64,000 nucleotides of DNA from Streptomyces sp. H39-S7. GTDB lineage: Bacteria > Actinomycetota > Actinomycetes > Streptomycetales > Streptomycetaceae. This document shows, piece after piece, positions 42,234 through 54,964 of the stretch; position 1 is the stretch's first letter, and each line of letters begins with the position of its first letter. Below the pieces are notes generated by a model. The model was not told the origin of the DNA and did no database searches. It worked only from the letters and a program-made list of their open reading frames with translations. Location of the stretch: positions 1 through 64,000 of the forward strand of contig NZ_JAPVLU010000018.1 in NCBI RefSeq assembly GCF_027158205.1, written 5' to 3'. A program made the translations under genes and the position numbers.

Positions 42234-43655
42234 GTGACAGCGCAGAGCCGCGATGTGACACCGCAGACACCGCAGATCCGCAAGAAGGACCGCACGCACT
42301 ACCTGTATCTGGCAGTGATCGCGGCGGTCCTCGCCGGGATCGTGCTGGGGCTGGCCGCGCCGGGTGTGGCCAAGGAGTTCAAGCCGCTGGGCACTGGCTT
42401 CGTGAACCTGATCAAGATGATGATCTCGCCGATCATCTTCTGCACGATCGTGCTCGGCATCGGATCGGTCCGCAAGGCCGCCAAGGTCGGCGCCGTGGGC
42501 GGGCTCGCGCTCGGCTACTTCATGGTGATGTCGACGGTGGCGCTCGCGATCGGCCTGGTGGTCGGCAACGTGCTGCACCCCGGCAGCTCCCTGCACCTGA
42601 CCACGGCGGCCAAGGCCGCCGGGCACAAGCAGGCGGCGGGCAGCGAGGGGACCGTCGACTTCCTGCTCGGCATCATCCCCAAGACGATGGTGTCGTCCTT
42701 CACCGAGGGCCAGGTGCTGCAGACGCTGCTGGTCGCGCTGCTGGTCGGCTTCGCCGTGCAGGCGCTCGGGAAGTCCGGGGAGCCGGTGCTGCGGGGCATC
42801 GGGCACATCCAGCGGCTCGTCTTCCGGGTGCTGGCGATGATCATGTGGGCGGCGCCGGTGGGCGCGTTCGGCGCGATGGCGGCGGTGGTCGGCGAGACCG
42901 GCACGGACGCGCTGAAGTCGCTGGCCGTGATCATGATCGGGTTCTATCTGACCTGTGCGCTGTTCGTGGTCGTCGTGCTCGGCACGCTGCTGCGGCTGGT
43001 CGCCGGAGTGAACCTCTTCGACCTGCTGAAGTACCTCGGCCGCGAGTTCCTGCTGATCCTGTCGACCTCGTCTTCCGAATCGGCGCTGCCGCGGCTGATC
43101 GCCAAGATGGAGCACCTGGGCGTCAGCCGTCCGGTCGTCGGTATCACCGTGCCGACCGGCTACTCCTTCAACCTCGACGGCACCGCCATCTACCTGACGA
43201 TGTCCTCGCTGTTCATCGCCGAGGCGATGGGCGACCCGCTGTCGGTCGGTCAGCAGATCTCCCTGCTGCTCTTCATGATCATCGCCTCGAAGGGCGCGGC
43301 CGGGGTCACCGGCGCGGGCATCGCCACCCTGGCGGGCGGCCTGCAGTCGCACCAGCCCGCCCTGGTCGACGGGGTCGGCCTCATCATCGGCATCGACCGC
43401 TTCATGAGCGAGGCCCGCGCCCTCACCAACTTCGCGGGCAACGCCGTCGCGACCGTCCTGGTCGGCACCTGGACCAAGGAGTTCGACAAGGAACGCGCCG
43501 TGCGGGTCTTCGCCGGAGAGCTGCCGTTCGACGAGGCCACGCTGGTCGACGACCACGCGGAGGTCGCCCCGGGCGACAGTGACAGCGACGGTGTCGACCT
43601 CGGAAAGGCCGACCCGGTGCCGGCCCCCAGGGACCGCGAGACCGCACCGGCCTAG
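42234..43655 (+). CDS. dctA: C4-dicarboxylate:cation symporter
   Basis: 473-residue DAACS (SLC1) transporter with eight membrane helices and two re-entrant loops. Diagnostic motifs: ILSTSSSESALPRLIAKME (serine-rich HP1 tip), GYSFNLDGTAIYLTM and KGAAGVTGAGIATLAGGL (HP2), ending with DRFMSEARALTNFAGNAVAT. The charged C-terminal tail of about 50 residues is longer than usual. It imports succinate, fumarate or malate with sodium or protons. The GTG start is behind GGGAGG. Likely controlled by the divergent two-component system and possibly Crp. Confidence 0.94.
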   Translation: MTAQSRDVTPQTPQIRKKDRTHYLYLAVIAAVLAGIVLGLAAPGVAKEFKPLGTGFVNLIKMMISPIIFCTIVLGIGSVRKAAKVGAVGGLALGYFMVMSTVALAIGLVVGNVLHPGSSLHLTTAAKAAGHKQAAGSEGTVDFLLGIIPKTMVSSFTEGQVLQTLLVALLVGFAVQALGKSGEPVLRGIGHIQRLVFRVLAMIMWAAPVGAFGAMAAVVGETGTDALKSLAVIMIGFYLTCALFVVVVLGTLLRLVAGVNLFDLLKYLGREFLLILSTSSSESALPRLIAKMEHLGVSRPVVGITVPTGYSFNLDGTAIYLTMSSLFIAEAMGDPLSVGQQISLLLFMIIASKGAAGVTGAGIATLAGGLQSHQPALVDGVGLIIGIDRFMSEARALTNFAGNAVATVLVGTWTKEFDKERAVRVFAGELPFDEATLVDDHAEVAPGDSDSDGVDLGKADPVPAPRDRETAPA

Positions 43656-43679
43656 AGAACGGCCTGGGGAGGGAACGGC

Positions 43680-44375
43680 CTAAAGGTTCTGCAGGCCGCT
43701 CCAGAAGCGCTCGCTGACGGTGTCGAGGAAGGCCCGGCCGCTCTCGCCGCCCGACGCGGGCACGTCGTTGCCCCAGTTGAGGGTCGCGACCATCACGGAC
43801 TGGTACTGCGAGTGCAGGCCGCGCAGCACCGCTTCGATCCGGTGCCGGGGCAGCGGTACCAGGGCCGTGACGGGTTTGACGTAGGCCTGCCAGCGGGACG
43901 CCACGGCTTCCCGCAGCAGTCCGTCCAGCCGCTTGTCGCCGCCGGTGACCGTCAGGAGTTCCGGCAGCGACAGGCCGAGCGCGTCGGCCAGCGCGGTGGT
44001 CTGCCGCTCGTTGCCGGTCCAGCGGCCCGTGACCTCCATGCGCTCGTAGTCGGAGATCGGCATGCCGATCGCCCGCGCGAGGTCGGAGGGGGCGACACCG
44101 CGGGCCCAGCGGTGTTCCAGCAGGGTGGTCGGCGTGCTCATGAGATCGGACGGGTCGCACCACAGGGCGCCGGCCAGAGCGGGCAGCTCGGAGGCGCGGG
44201 GCACGAGTTCACCGCGCTCCCAGGCGGCGATGGTCTCGGGCCTGACGGGAGTGCCGTAGGAGATCCACATGGCGTGGGCTATGTGGGAGTGGTTCATCCC
44301 GAGCTGGGCACGCAGCCGTCTGATCGCCGATGCGTCGAACGGCAGCCGGGGCGGATCAGAAGAGGGTCGGTGCAC
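43680..44375 (-). CDS. helix-turn-helix (XRE-like) regulator
   Basis: 231-residue protein with two tandem helix-turn-helix-like segments: RRLRAQLGMNHSHIAHAMWI with TPVRPETIAAWERGELVPRA, and GVAPSDLARAIGMPISDYER with a similar recognition pattern. The C-terminal half is helical and without known motif. GTG at 44375 (VHRPSSDPPRLPF) is preferred; it has no Shine-Dalgarno sequence and is probably leaderless, and an ATG at 44411 would add 12 residues. Convergent with dctA, upstream of the glg genes. I recall a similar gene next to glgB in other Streptomyces, so a role in glycogen control is possible. Confidence 0.8.
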   Translation of the reverse strand: MHRPSSDPPRLPFDASAIRRLRAQLGMNHSHIAHAMWISYGTPVRPETIAAWERGELVPRASELPALAGALWCDPSDLMSTPTTLLEHRWARGVAPSDLARAIGMPISDYERMEVTGRWTGNERQTTALADALGLSLPELLTVTGGDKRLDGLLREAVASRWQAYVKPVTALVPLPRHRIEAVLRGLHSQYQSVMVATLNWGNDVPASGGESGRAFLDTVSERFWSGLQNL

Positions 44376-44422
44376 GGGGTCAGCGTAGGGGCGCTGGTCC
44401 CCCGTCCACATGGTACGGACCC

Positions 44423-44457
44423 CCGAACCGGGGGGCGTGAATGCGCCACCGGTTCGG
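44423..44457. terminator. hairpin downstream of glgB
   Basis: CCGAACCGG (44423-44431) pairs with CCGGTTCGG (44449-44457), 22 bp after the glgB stop and just upstream of the regulator gene promoter. Confidence 0.6.
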
Positions 44458-44478
44458 AGGAACGTACGAGTGCGGAGG

Positions 44479-47187
44479 TCAGGCCGGTCGCAGCCAGACC
44501 GTGGCGAGCGGCGGGAGGGTGAGCAGGACGCTCTGCTCCTGACCGTGCCAGGGCGTCGCCTCGGGCTTGATGACCAGATGCCCGGTGCTACTGATGGGCG
44601 TGCCGCTGCCGCCGTACCGCGCGTCGTCGGTGTTCAGCACCTCCTGCCAGGCCCGGTCGGGAACGCCGACCCGGTACTTCTCACGGATCACCGGGGAGAA
44701 GTTGCTGACGCACACCAGCGGTTCGCCGTCCGCGTCGTAGCGCAGGAACGAGAAGGTGTTGTCGTCGGCCGCGCCGCCGTCGATCCAGGCGAAACCGCCC
44801 GGGTCGGTGTCGCGCTGCCAGAGCGCCGGCGTCGCGCTGTAGGTGCGGTTCAACTCCCGGACGAGATCGCGGACCCCGCGGTGGTCGGCGGCCGCCGGGT
44901 ACGTCTCGTCCAGCACCCACCAGTCGGGCCCGTGGTCGTGCGACCACTCCGAGCCCTGCGCGAACTCCTGCCCCATGAAGAGCAGCTGCTTGCCCGGGTG
45001 CGCCCACATGAAGCCCAGGTACGCGCGGTGGGTGGCGCGCTGTTGCCACCAGTCGCCCGGCATCTTCGAGACGAGCGCGCGCTTGCCGTGCACGACCTCG
45101 TCGTGGGAGATCGGCAGCACGTAGTTCTCGGAGTAGGCGTAGACCATCGAGAACGTCATGTCGTTGTGGTGGTACTTGCGGTGCACGGGCTCCTTCGACA
45201 CGTACTCCAGGGAGTCGTGCATCCAGCCCATGTTCCATTTCAGGCCGAAGCCGAGCCCGCCGGAGTCGGTGGAGCGGGTGACGCCGTCCCAGGCGGTGGA
45301 CTCCTCGGCGATCGTCACGACCCCCGGGCAGCGCCGGTAGACGGTCGCGTTCATCTCCTGCAGGAACGCCACCGCGTCCAGGTTCTCCCGGCCGCCGTGC
45401 TGGTTGGGCGTCCATTCGCCGTGCTCGCGCGAGTAGTCCAGGTAGAGCATCGAGGCCACGGCGTCGACCCGCAGGCCGTCGATGTGGAACTCCTCGCACC
45501 AGTAGACGGCGTTGGCGACCATGAAGTTCCGCACCTCGGTGCGGCCGAGGTCGAACTCCAGGGTGCCCCAGTCCGGGTGCTCGGCGCGGTTGGGATCGCC
45601 GTGCTCGTAGAGCGGCGCGCCGTCGAAGCGGGCCAGTGCCCAGTCGTCCTTCGGGAAGTGCGCGGGCACCCAGTCCATGATCACGCCGAGGCCCGCCCGG
45701 TGCAGCGCGTCGACGAGGTGCTTGAAGTCGTCGGGGGAGCCCAGCCGCGACGTCGGCGCGTAGTACGACGTCACCTGGTAGCCCCAGGAGCCGCCGAACG
45801 GGTGCTCGGCCACCGGCATCAGCTCGACATGGGTGAAGCCCAGGTCAGCGACGTAGGTGGGGAGCTGTTCCGCCAGCTCGCGGTAGGTCAGACCCGGCCG
45901 CCAGGACGTCAGGTGCACCTCGTAGACGGAGAACGGCGCCTGGTGGACGGGGACCGCGGCACGCCGGGCCATCCACTCGGCGTCGTTCCAGGTGTACTGC
46001 GAGGACGTGACGATCGACGCCGTCGCGGGCGGCAGTTCGGTGCTGCGGGCCATCGGGTCGGCCTTGAGCGTGCGGCCGCCGTCCGGGCAGGCGATGTCGA
46101 ACTTGTACGCCGTTCCCTCGCCGACGTCCGGCACGAACAGCTCCCACACGCCGGTGGAGCCGAGCGAGCGCATCGGGAAGCCGGTGCCGTCCCAGAAGTT
46201 GAAGCCGCCGGCGATCCGCACCCCGCGCGCGTTGGGCGCCCAGACGGCGAACCGGGTGCCGGTGACGCCCTGATGGGTCATCGGCCGGGCGCCGAGCGCG
46301 TGCCACAGCTGCTCGTGGCGGCCCTCACCGATCAGGTGCAGGTCCAGCTCGCCGAGCGAGGGCAGGAACCGGTACGGGTCCTGCACGGCATGTTCGCCGT
46401 CCTCGTACCGCACCAGCAGCTCGTACTCCGGGATCTCCCGCAGCGGGAGCACTCCCGCGAACAGCCCGTCGCCCTCGTCCAGCAGCTCCGCGCGCAACCC
46501 GCTCGCGGAGACGGCCACCCCGAGCGCGTACGGCCGCAGCACCCGGAAGAGCACCCCGCCGTCGACGGGGTGGGCGCCGAGCAGACCGTGCGGGTCGTGG
46601 TGCGCACCCTCCAGCAGCCGGCCGCGGTCCGCGTCCTCCAGCGGATCGGCCGGGCGTACGCCATGGCTCGCGACCCGCAGCGGAGCGGTCGTCCGGGGCG
46701 GCGCGGCGGGCGGTGAGACGGGCCGGGCCGGCGCGACAGGGGCCGGCGCGGCGGGAGCGGCGGGAGCCACCGGCGGCGCGGGGGTGGCCGGGGGAACGGG
46801 CCGGGGGGTGGTGATGGCGCCGGGGTCACGGGTCTCGCCCCGGGACGGCGGAACGGCTTCGGCGGCGTGCCGGGGAGTGCCTCCCGAGGCGGGCGGACGG
46901 GTCGCTCCGGACTCGTACCCCCGGGCGGCGGCCTCCGACACCGCAGGCGCCGGAGCGCGGGCGGGGGCGGGAGCAGGAGCGGGGGCGGGGGCGGCGGGGC
47001 GTCTCGCGGGGGCGGGCGCCGGAGCCGCTGTCGGTACCGGCGCGGGCGCCGCGGCGGCGGGCGGCACGGGCACCACCGGCCGGCCGAGCGGCGGCTCACC
47101 CGGCGCCTTCTCCTCCGGGGGTACGGCGGTGGGGGGCACGGCGCCGGGCGTGCCCGGCGTGAGGGGAGACGGGTTGCGCTCGGTCAC
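44479..47187 (-). CDS. glgB: 1,4-alpha-glucan branching enzyme with long Pro/Ala extension
   Basis: 902-residue GH13 branching enzyme making alpha-1,6 links in glucan. The CBM48 regions (GLLGAHPVDGGVLFRVLRPY; RFAVWAPNARGVRIAGGFNF) precede the barrel with NAVYWCEEFHIDGLRVDAVA (nucleophile Asp575), acid Glu in VTIAEESTAW, and LPISHDEVVHGK. Residues 1 to about 185 are a Pro/Ala-rich, apparently disordered extension (PAPAPARAPAPA-type), which makes it roughly 150 residues longer than the usual Streptomyces enzyme. GTG at 47187 overlaps the mak stop (GTGA) and follows AGGAGGAT. Confidence 0.95.
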   Translation of the reverse strand: MTERNPSPLTPGTPGAVPPTAVPPEEKAPGEPPLGRPVVPVPPAAAAPAPVPTAAPAPAPARRPAAPAPAPAPAPARAPAPAVSEAAARGYESGATRPPASGGTPRHAAEAVPPSRGETRDPGAITTPRPVPPATPAPPVAPAAPAAPAPVAPARPVSPPAAPPRTTAPLRVASHGVRPADPLEDADRGRLLEGAHHDPHGLLGAHPVDGGVLFRVLRPYALGVAVSASGLRAELLDEGDGLFAGVLPLREIPEYELLVRYEDGEHAVQDPYRFLPSLGELDLHLIGEGRHEQLWHALGARPMTHQGVTGTRFAVWAPNARGVRIAGGFNFWDGTGFPMRSLGSTGVWELFVPDVGEGTAYKFDIACPDGGRTLKADPMARSTELPPATASIVTSSQYTWNDAEWMARRAAVPVHQAPFSVYEVHLTSWRPGLTYRELAEQLPTYVADLGFTHVELMPVAEHPFGGSWGYQVTSYYAPTSRLGSPDDFKHLVDALHRAGLGVIMDWVPAHFPKDDWALARFDGAPLYEHGDPNRAEHPDWGTLEFDLGRTEVRNFMVANAVYWCEEFHIDGLRVDAVASMLYLDYSREHGEWTPNQHGGRENLDAVAFLQEMNATVYRRCPGVVTIAEESTAWDGVTRSTDSGGLGFGLKWNMGWMHDSLEYVSKEPVHRKYHHNDMTFSMVYAYSENYVLPISHDEVVHGKRALVSKMPGDWWQQRATHRAYLGFMWAHPGKQLLFMGQEFAQGSEWSHDHGPDWWVLDETYPAAADHRGVRDLVRELNRTYSATPALWQRDTDPGGFAWIDGGAADDNTFSFLRYDADGEPLVCVSNFSPVIREKYRVGVPDRAWQEVLNTDDARYGGSGTPISSTGHLVIKPEATPWHGQEQSVLLTLPPLATVWLRPA

Positions 47188-48641
47188 GGTGTGATCCTCC
47201 TCGGAGGGGGGTTGGCGGCCAGACGATCGATGGCTGACATCGGGATGGGGAGCCAGGCGGGGCGGTGCCGGGCCTCGTACAGGACCTCGTAGACGGCCTT
47301 GTCGGTCTCGTACGCGCGTATCAGTACGGGCCGGTCGCGCGGGTCGGTGCCCGAGGTCGCGGCATAGCCCGCGCAGAACGCGTCCCGGTGGCGCTCCGCC
47401 CACGCGCCAGCCGTGGGAGCGGCCGGGTCGCGGTGCCGGGCCGCGTAGTCGAAGGAGCGCAGCATGCCCGCGACGTCCTGGACCGGTGGCGCGGGCAGCC
47501 GGCGCTCCGACAGCGGGCGCGAGGGCTCGCCCTCGAAGTCGATCAGCAGCCACTCGCGGCCGCCGGTGCGCAGCGCCTGGCCGAGGTGCAGATCGCCGTG
47601 GATGCGCTGGGCGGCCACCCGTTCCCCGGTGCCGCCGAGTTCCGACAGGTCGTGGAAGGCCGCCCGCAGCCGGGTGCGGTACGGGCGCAGCTCCGGTACT
47701 TCGGCCGCGGCGGTGTCCAGCCGCTGCGCCATGGTCGCCGCGATCAGCTGGATCCTGCGGCGGTCCAGCGAACCGGTGGGCAGCGCCCGGGCCAGCGCGG
47801 CATGGACCTCGGCGGTGGCGGCGCCCAGGGCGCGGGCGTCGGCGGTGAACTCCGTACCGTCGTCCATGGCCCGCAGGGCCAGCTCCCACCCGTCGGCCGA
47901 GCCGGGCAGGTAACGCTGCAGCACGCCGAGCGTCGCGGGTTCCGCGCCGATGCCGTCCGGGGCGCCGGCCCCCGGTGGTTGCAGCGACTCGAACCAGGCC
48001 GCCGGCGCCGCGACCCGCCGTGAGCCGTCACGGGCGAGGGCGAGGGAGAGTTCGAGGTCCGGGTTGGCACCGGGGGAGACCCGGCGGAAGACCTTGAGGA
48101 TGTACTCGTCGCCGTAGATGACCGAGGTGTTCGACTGCTCCGCGGTGGACAGCCGTGGCGGCAGCCCGGCCGGGACGTTGGCCGCGGGTTCGGTGAAGAA
48201 GCGCAGCCGCCCGGTGCGGCCCGGGGCGCGGAGACGTTCCAGCAGCACCGCGGTGAGCCGTGGGTCGTGCAGCCCCTCGTAGACCGTCAGACCGTCGAGC
48301 GGCCCGCCGGTCGCCTGGCCGAGGGCGGCGGGCACGAGGGAGGGCGGCAGGAGGCTGCGGGTGCCGAGCAGCAGTTGGTAGCAGTCGGCTCGCTGGCCGT
48401 TCTGTTCCACGTCGAGCAGCAGGTGGAGCAGGCCCGGGGTGCCCGGGCGGCCGCCCACGGGCAGCAGTTCCGTCGCCGACACCAGGTCGAAGCCGGTGAT
48501 CGGCCGGCCCTTGCCGGCGAACCAGCGCTGCCGCGGTAGCCATTCCAGCAGCAGTGGGCCGAGGGAGTGCAGCAGCCCGGGGGCTGTGGCCGGTGAACGG
48601 CCGGTGGTAGGAGAGGTGCGGGTCCAGGAGCTGTCCGACAT
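47184..48641 (-). CDS. mak: maltokinase
   Basis: 485-residue kinase that phosphorylates maltose to maltose 1-phosphate, the donor for GlgE. It has an N-terminal cap domain (LLLEWLPRQRWFAGKGRPI) and a phosphotransferase core with AEQSNTSVIYGDEYILKVFR, catalytic loop RIHGDLHLGQALRTGG and metal-binding LLIDFEGEPSRPLSERR. Followed without a gap by glgB. The 215-bp gap and strong terminator before it (48780-48813) make mak-glgB a separate unit from glgE-treS. ATG at 48641 has AAAGGA 4 nt upstream. Confidence 0.94.
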   Translation of the reverse strand: MSDSSWTRTSPTTGRSPATAPGLLHSLGPLLLEWLPRQRWFAGKGRPITGFDLVSATELLPVGGRPGTPGLLHLLLDVEQNGQRADCYQLLLGTRSLLPPSLVPAALGQATGGPLDGLTVYEGLHDPRLTAVLLERLRAPGRTGRLRFFTEPAANVPAGLPPRLSTAEQSNTSVIYGDEYILKVFRRVSPGANPDLELSLALARDGSRRVAAPAAWFESLQPPGAGAPDGIGAEPATLGVLQRYLPGSADGWELALRAMDDGTEFTADARALGAATAEVHAALARALPTGSLDRRRIQLIAATMAQRLDTAAAEVPELRPYRTRLRAAFHDLSELGGTGERVAAQRIHGDLHLGQALRTGGREWLLIDFEGEPSRPLSERRLPAPPVQDVAGMLRSFDYAARHRDPAAPTAGAWAERHRDAFCAGYAATSGTDPRDRPVLIRAYETDKAVYEVLYEARHRPAWLPIPMSAIDRLAANPPPRRITP

Positions 48642-48779
48642 GACGTCCTTTCCCCGGGGAATCGCGCACCCGCCCGGAAGCATGCGGCGGGGAGTGCGCG
48701 TAAGCCTCCCGGATGACGGGCGGTGGCTGTCCGGCGACACGGGGAGCCTGCCCCGGCCGGGTGACAGGAAACCGCCGTA

Positions 48780-48813
48780 CGGGCCCGCCCGGAGAGTGTT
48801 CCGGGCGGGCCCG
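48780..48813 (-). terminator. strong terminator after treS
   Basis: CGGGCCCGCCCGGA (48780-48793) pairs perfectly with TCCGGGCGGGCCCG (48800-48813), 14 bp with a 6-nt loop, 44 bp past the treS stop. It separates glgE-treS from mak-glgB. Confidence 0.88.
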
Positions 48814-48856
48814 CGCGCCAGGACGGCCGAGGGGATCGACGCGCGGCCGGCGGCGC

Positions 48857-52539
<3,683 letters not shown>

Positions 52540-52905
52540 TTCCTCACCTGGGAGCGCTGGTGGATGGACAGGAGAAGGATGCTCCGGAGGCTGCTTGCGC
52601 CGACGGGCGGCGGCGCGGCGAGCAGCTTCCTTGCGTGCTCCCGCTCTTTGTATCTGCTCCTGTGGATGTGTTCTCGCGTGCATGGCCGCTCCTGTCCGCG
52701 TTCACTCGGTTGGAGGGTCGGGCTAATGGCGGAGTGACGACGGGGATCGGACGGCTCCGCATTGCCGGGAGCCTTCCCATTGGATGGCAGACAAAAGCTC
52801 CCGTGAAGGGGTACTCGTGCGTACTTTGCGGGGAGTTGGCGAAGCCGCCCGGCCCTCGGGACGGAGGGGGCCGGGCGGCTGGTCGGTGAAGGTGCCGGTA
52901 GAAGG
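52540..52905. other. glgE leader and nmrA-like terminator region
   Basis: 366 bp without a supported gene. It holds an open frame continuous with glgE (ATG 52683, preceded by AGGAG) but with low third-position GC, the presumed glgE promoter, and the terminator of the NmrA-like gene at 52844-52879. Confidence 0.55.
52844..52879 (-). terminator. terminator after nmrA-like gene
   Basis: GCCGCCCGGCCC (52844-52855) pairs perfectly with GGGCCGGGCGGC (52868-52879), 12-bp stem, 27 bp past the stop on the minus strand. Confidence 0.8.
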
Positions 52906-53823
52906 TCAGAGCGGGCGGCTGGACCACGTCTGCCAGGGCTGCGCGGCCACCCAGTCGGCGACGGAGGTGAGCTTGATCCCGAGCGCCTGCTCGGCCTCCC
53001 GGGGGTCGCCGTCCATCAGCCGCTCGTCCGTGCCCTCCGCCATGTAGTGGTAGATCCCGGCGACGCCCGCGGCCGCGTTCGGGCCGATGGCCTTGGCCAG
53101 CGCGGCCTCGAAGGCTGCGGGCGGCAGCGCCTGGTAAGCGACCGGCCGGCCGAGGCCCTCGGCGAAGGCGGCGGCGAGTTCCCCGCCGTCGACGGCCTGC
53201 CCGCCGCCGATGTCCAGAATTCGCCCGTCGAGGCCGTCGTTGAAGAGCGCGGCGGCCACCGCGACCGCCAGGTCGTCGTGCGAGATCCACGCGACCCGCT
53301 GGTGGGCCGGGAGCGGGTATGCCAACACGCCCTCGTCGACCAGGGCCGGGCCGTTCCAGGGACTGAACAGGTTGTCCAGGTAGACCGGGGGCCGCAGCAC
53401 GACCAGCGGCACACCGCAGTCGGCCAGCACCGCCTCGGCGATCCGGCGGGTCTCGAACGCTGCCACGCCGGCGGTGTCCGCCGGTACCCGGGTGTTCGCG
53501 TTGTACACGATCCGGGTCACGCCGGACTCGAGCGCGGCCTCGGCGATGTGGATCGCGTACGTCTCTATACGTACAGGGTCGTACTCCAATGGCATGGTTA
53601 CCACTGCGTGCGTGGCGCCCTTGAACGCCCACATCACGTCGTCCCGGCTGCCGAGGTCACCGGCCACGAACGAGACCCCCGCGATGTCGGGGCGCGCCAC
53701 GGCGGGCCGCCGCGTCAGGCTGCGGACCCGGTGCCCGCGTCCGGCGAGCAGCCGGGCCACCGCGCCCCCCTGGAAGCCGGTCGCACCCACGACCAAGCAA
53801 CGCTGGTGAATCTCCTCCGACAT
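52906..53823 (-). CDS. NmrA-like NAD(P)-binding oxidoreductase or regulator
   Basis: 305-residue atypical SDR. N-terminal dinucleotide motif CLVVGATGFQGGAVARLLAG (about residues 9-28), RSLTRRP for NADPH preference, and VVLRPPVYLDNLFSPWNGP in the position of the family's substrate loop. The canonical YxxxK is not evident, as in NmrA/HSCARG-type proteins that sense redox or reduce small molecules. ATG at 53823 follows GAAGGG. It is divergent from the AraC gene and may serve the oxygenase operon or answer to AraC. Confidence 0.83.
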   Translation of the reverse strand: MSEEIHQRCLVVGATGFQGGAVARLLAGRGHRVRSLTRRPAVARPDIAGVSFVAGDLGSRDDVMWAFKGATHAVVTMPLEYDPVRIETYAIHIAEAALESGVTRIVYNANTRVPADTAGVAAFETRRIAEAVLADCGVPLVVLRPPVYLDNLFSPWNGPALVDEGVLAYPLPAHQRVAWISHDDLAVAVAAALFNDGLDGRILDIGGGQAVDGGELAAAFAEGLGRPVAYQALPPAAFEAALAKAIGPNAAAGVAGIYHYMAEGTDERLMDGDPREAEQALGIKLTSVADWVAAQPWQTWSSRPL

Positions 53824-53847
53824 CGGTGTGTCGCCCTTCGCTAGAAT

Positions 53848-53860
53848 GAATCTGCGATTC
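53848..53860. promoter_or_regulatory. GAATC-TGC-GATTC inverted repeat between nmrA-like and araC
   Basis: Perfect 5-bp arms with a 3-bp spacer, 25 bp upstream of nmrA-like and 75 bp upstream of araC. It overlaps the vicinity of TAGAAT (53842-53847), a good -10 hexamer on the plus strand. Confidence 0.35.
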
Positions 53861-53934
53861 CGCCTCATCTCAGGCTGGACGGGGCGCACAGAGGCGGCAA
53901 TAAGCAAACCGGGACGGGGATTAAGGGTTCGTCC

Positions 53935-54903
53935 ATGGAATCTGGCGGGAACGACCTCCTCAGCGAACTACTGCGGCCACTGCGCCTGACCGGCGTCTTC
54001 GACAGCCTCTGGACGGTGCGCGCGCCCTGGGCCATCGAGGGGGACTCCGAGCAGAGCTGCGCGATCCTGCACTACATGGTCGAGGGCGACTGCTGGATCA
54101 GCGCGGGCGGCGACTGTCCGCCGATCCAGCTCCATCAGGGGGACTTGGCGGTCTTCCCCACCGGGACCGCCCACCGCCTCTCCGACCTGCCCGACCGGCA
54201 GGGCGTCCCGCTCAAGGCGGTGCTCCCGCAGCGCGAGCCCGGCACGTCCGGGGTGCTCGTCGTGGAGGGCACCGGGGAGCGCAGCCGCATCCTGTGCGCC
54301 GGGCTGCACTACGACGCGACGGCCGCGACCTCGCTGTACCGGGCGCTGCCGTGGGCTCTGGTGCTGGACCGGACGCAGGTCGACAAGGAACCGCTGCTGC
54401 GCGAGACCCTGGCCTCGCTCGCCGTCGCCGAGCGGCGCGGCGAGCCGGGATCGCAGCTGGTCACCCTGCGGGCGTTCGAGATGGCCTTCGTGCTGGCGCT
54501 GCGCCCGCTGCTGCGCGAGCTGTCCGACAACCCGGCGGTGCTGCCGGCGCTGCGCCACCCGGGCATCAGCAGGGCGCTCGTCATCGTCTCCACCCGCTTC
54601 GCGGAACCATGGACGATCGAGGCGCTGGCCCGGGAGGTCGGCATGTCCCGTTCGGCCTTCACCGCCACGTTCCGGGAGCTGGTGGGCGAGGCGCCGGCCC
54701 GGCATCTGACCGGGCGTCGGATGCAGGAGGCCGCCCGGCTGCTGACGGAGACGGCGGTTCCGCAGGCCGCCGTGCCGCCCCGCGTCGGCTACCAGAGCGC
54801 CGTCGGGTTCCATCTGGCGTTCCGCAAGTGGTTCGGGACGACTCCTGGTGAATACCGTGGCAACTGGCCGGTTCATAAACGGGACCGGCAGGACGTTCAT
54901 TGA
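53935..54903 (+). CDS. AraC family regulator with cupin sensor domain
   Basis: 322-residue regulator. N-terminal cupin (about 1-190): SCAILHYMVEGDCWISAGGD, HQGDLAVFPTGTAHRL, CAGLHYDATAATSLYRALPW. C-terminal double helix-turn-helix: WTIEALAREVGMSRSAFTAT, FRELVGEAPARHLTGRRMQE and VGYQSAVGFHLAFRKWFGTT, PGEYR. ATG at 53935 has AAGGG 7 nt upstream. It is 61 bp upstream of the oxygenase operon on the same strand and divergent from nmrA-like, so it is the probable activator of the cassette. Confidence 0.9.
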   Translation: MESGGNDLLSELLRPLRLTGVFDSLWTVRAPWAIEGDSEQSCAILHYMVEGDCWISAGGDCPPIQLHQGDLAVFPTGTAHRLSDLPDRQGVPLKAVLPQREPGTSGVLVVEGTGERSRILCAGLHYDATAATSLYRALPWALVLDRTQVDKEPLLRETLASLAVAERRGEPGSQLVTLRAFEMAFVLALRPLLRELSDNPAVLPALRHPGISRALVIVSTRFAEPWTIEALAREVGMSRSAFTATFRELVGEAPARHLTGRRMQEAARLLTETAVPQAAVPPRVGYQSAVGFHLAFRKWFGTTPGEYRGNWPVHKRDRQDVH

Positions 54904-54964
54904 TTAGCACACGTGTATGAGGCAGTCTCTTCAACGGCGCGTCGAAGATCGTTGAGGAGACACG
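54904..54964 (+). promoter_or_regulatory. putative promoter region of the oxygenase operon
   Basis: Contains the palindrome ACACGTGT (54909-54916) and interleaved repeats TCAACG (54931-54936) and CGTTGA (54950-54955), followed by GAGGAG 5 nt before the GTG of the HpaB-type gene. Symmetric elements in a 61-bp gap fit AraC control; the promoter itself is not clear. Confidence 0.4.

Noticed and set aside
44410..46716. 768-codon plus-strand ORF over glgB
   Set aside because: Antisense of glgB, rich in Val/Gly/His/Arg as expected from reversed codons.
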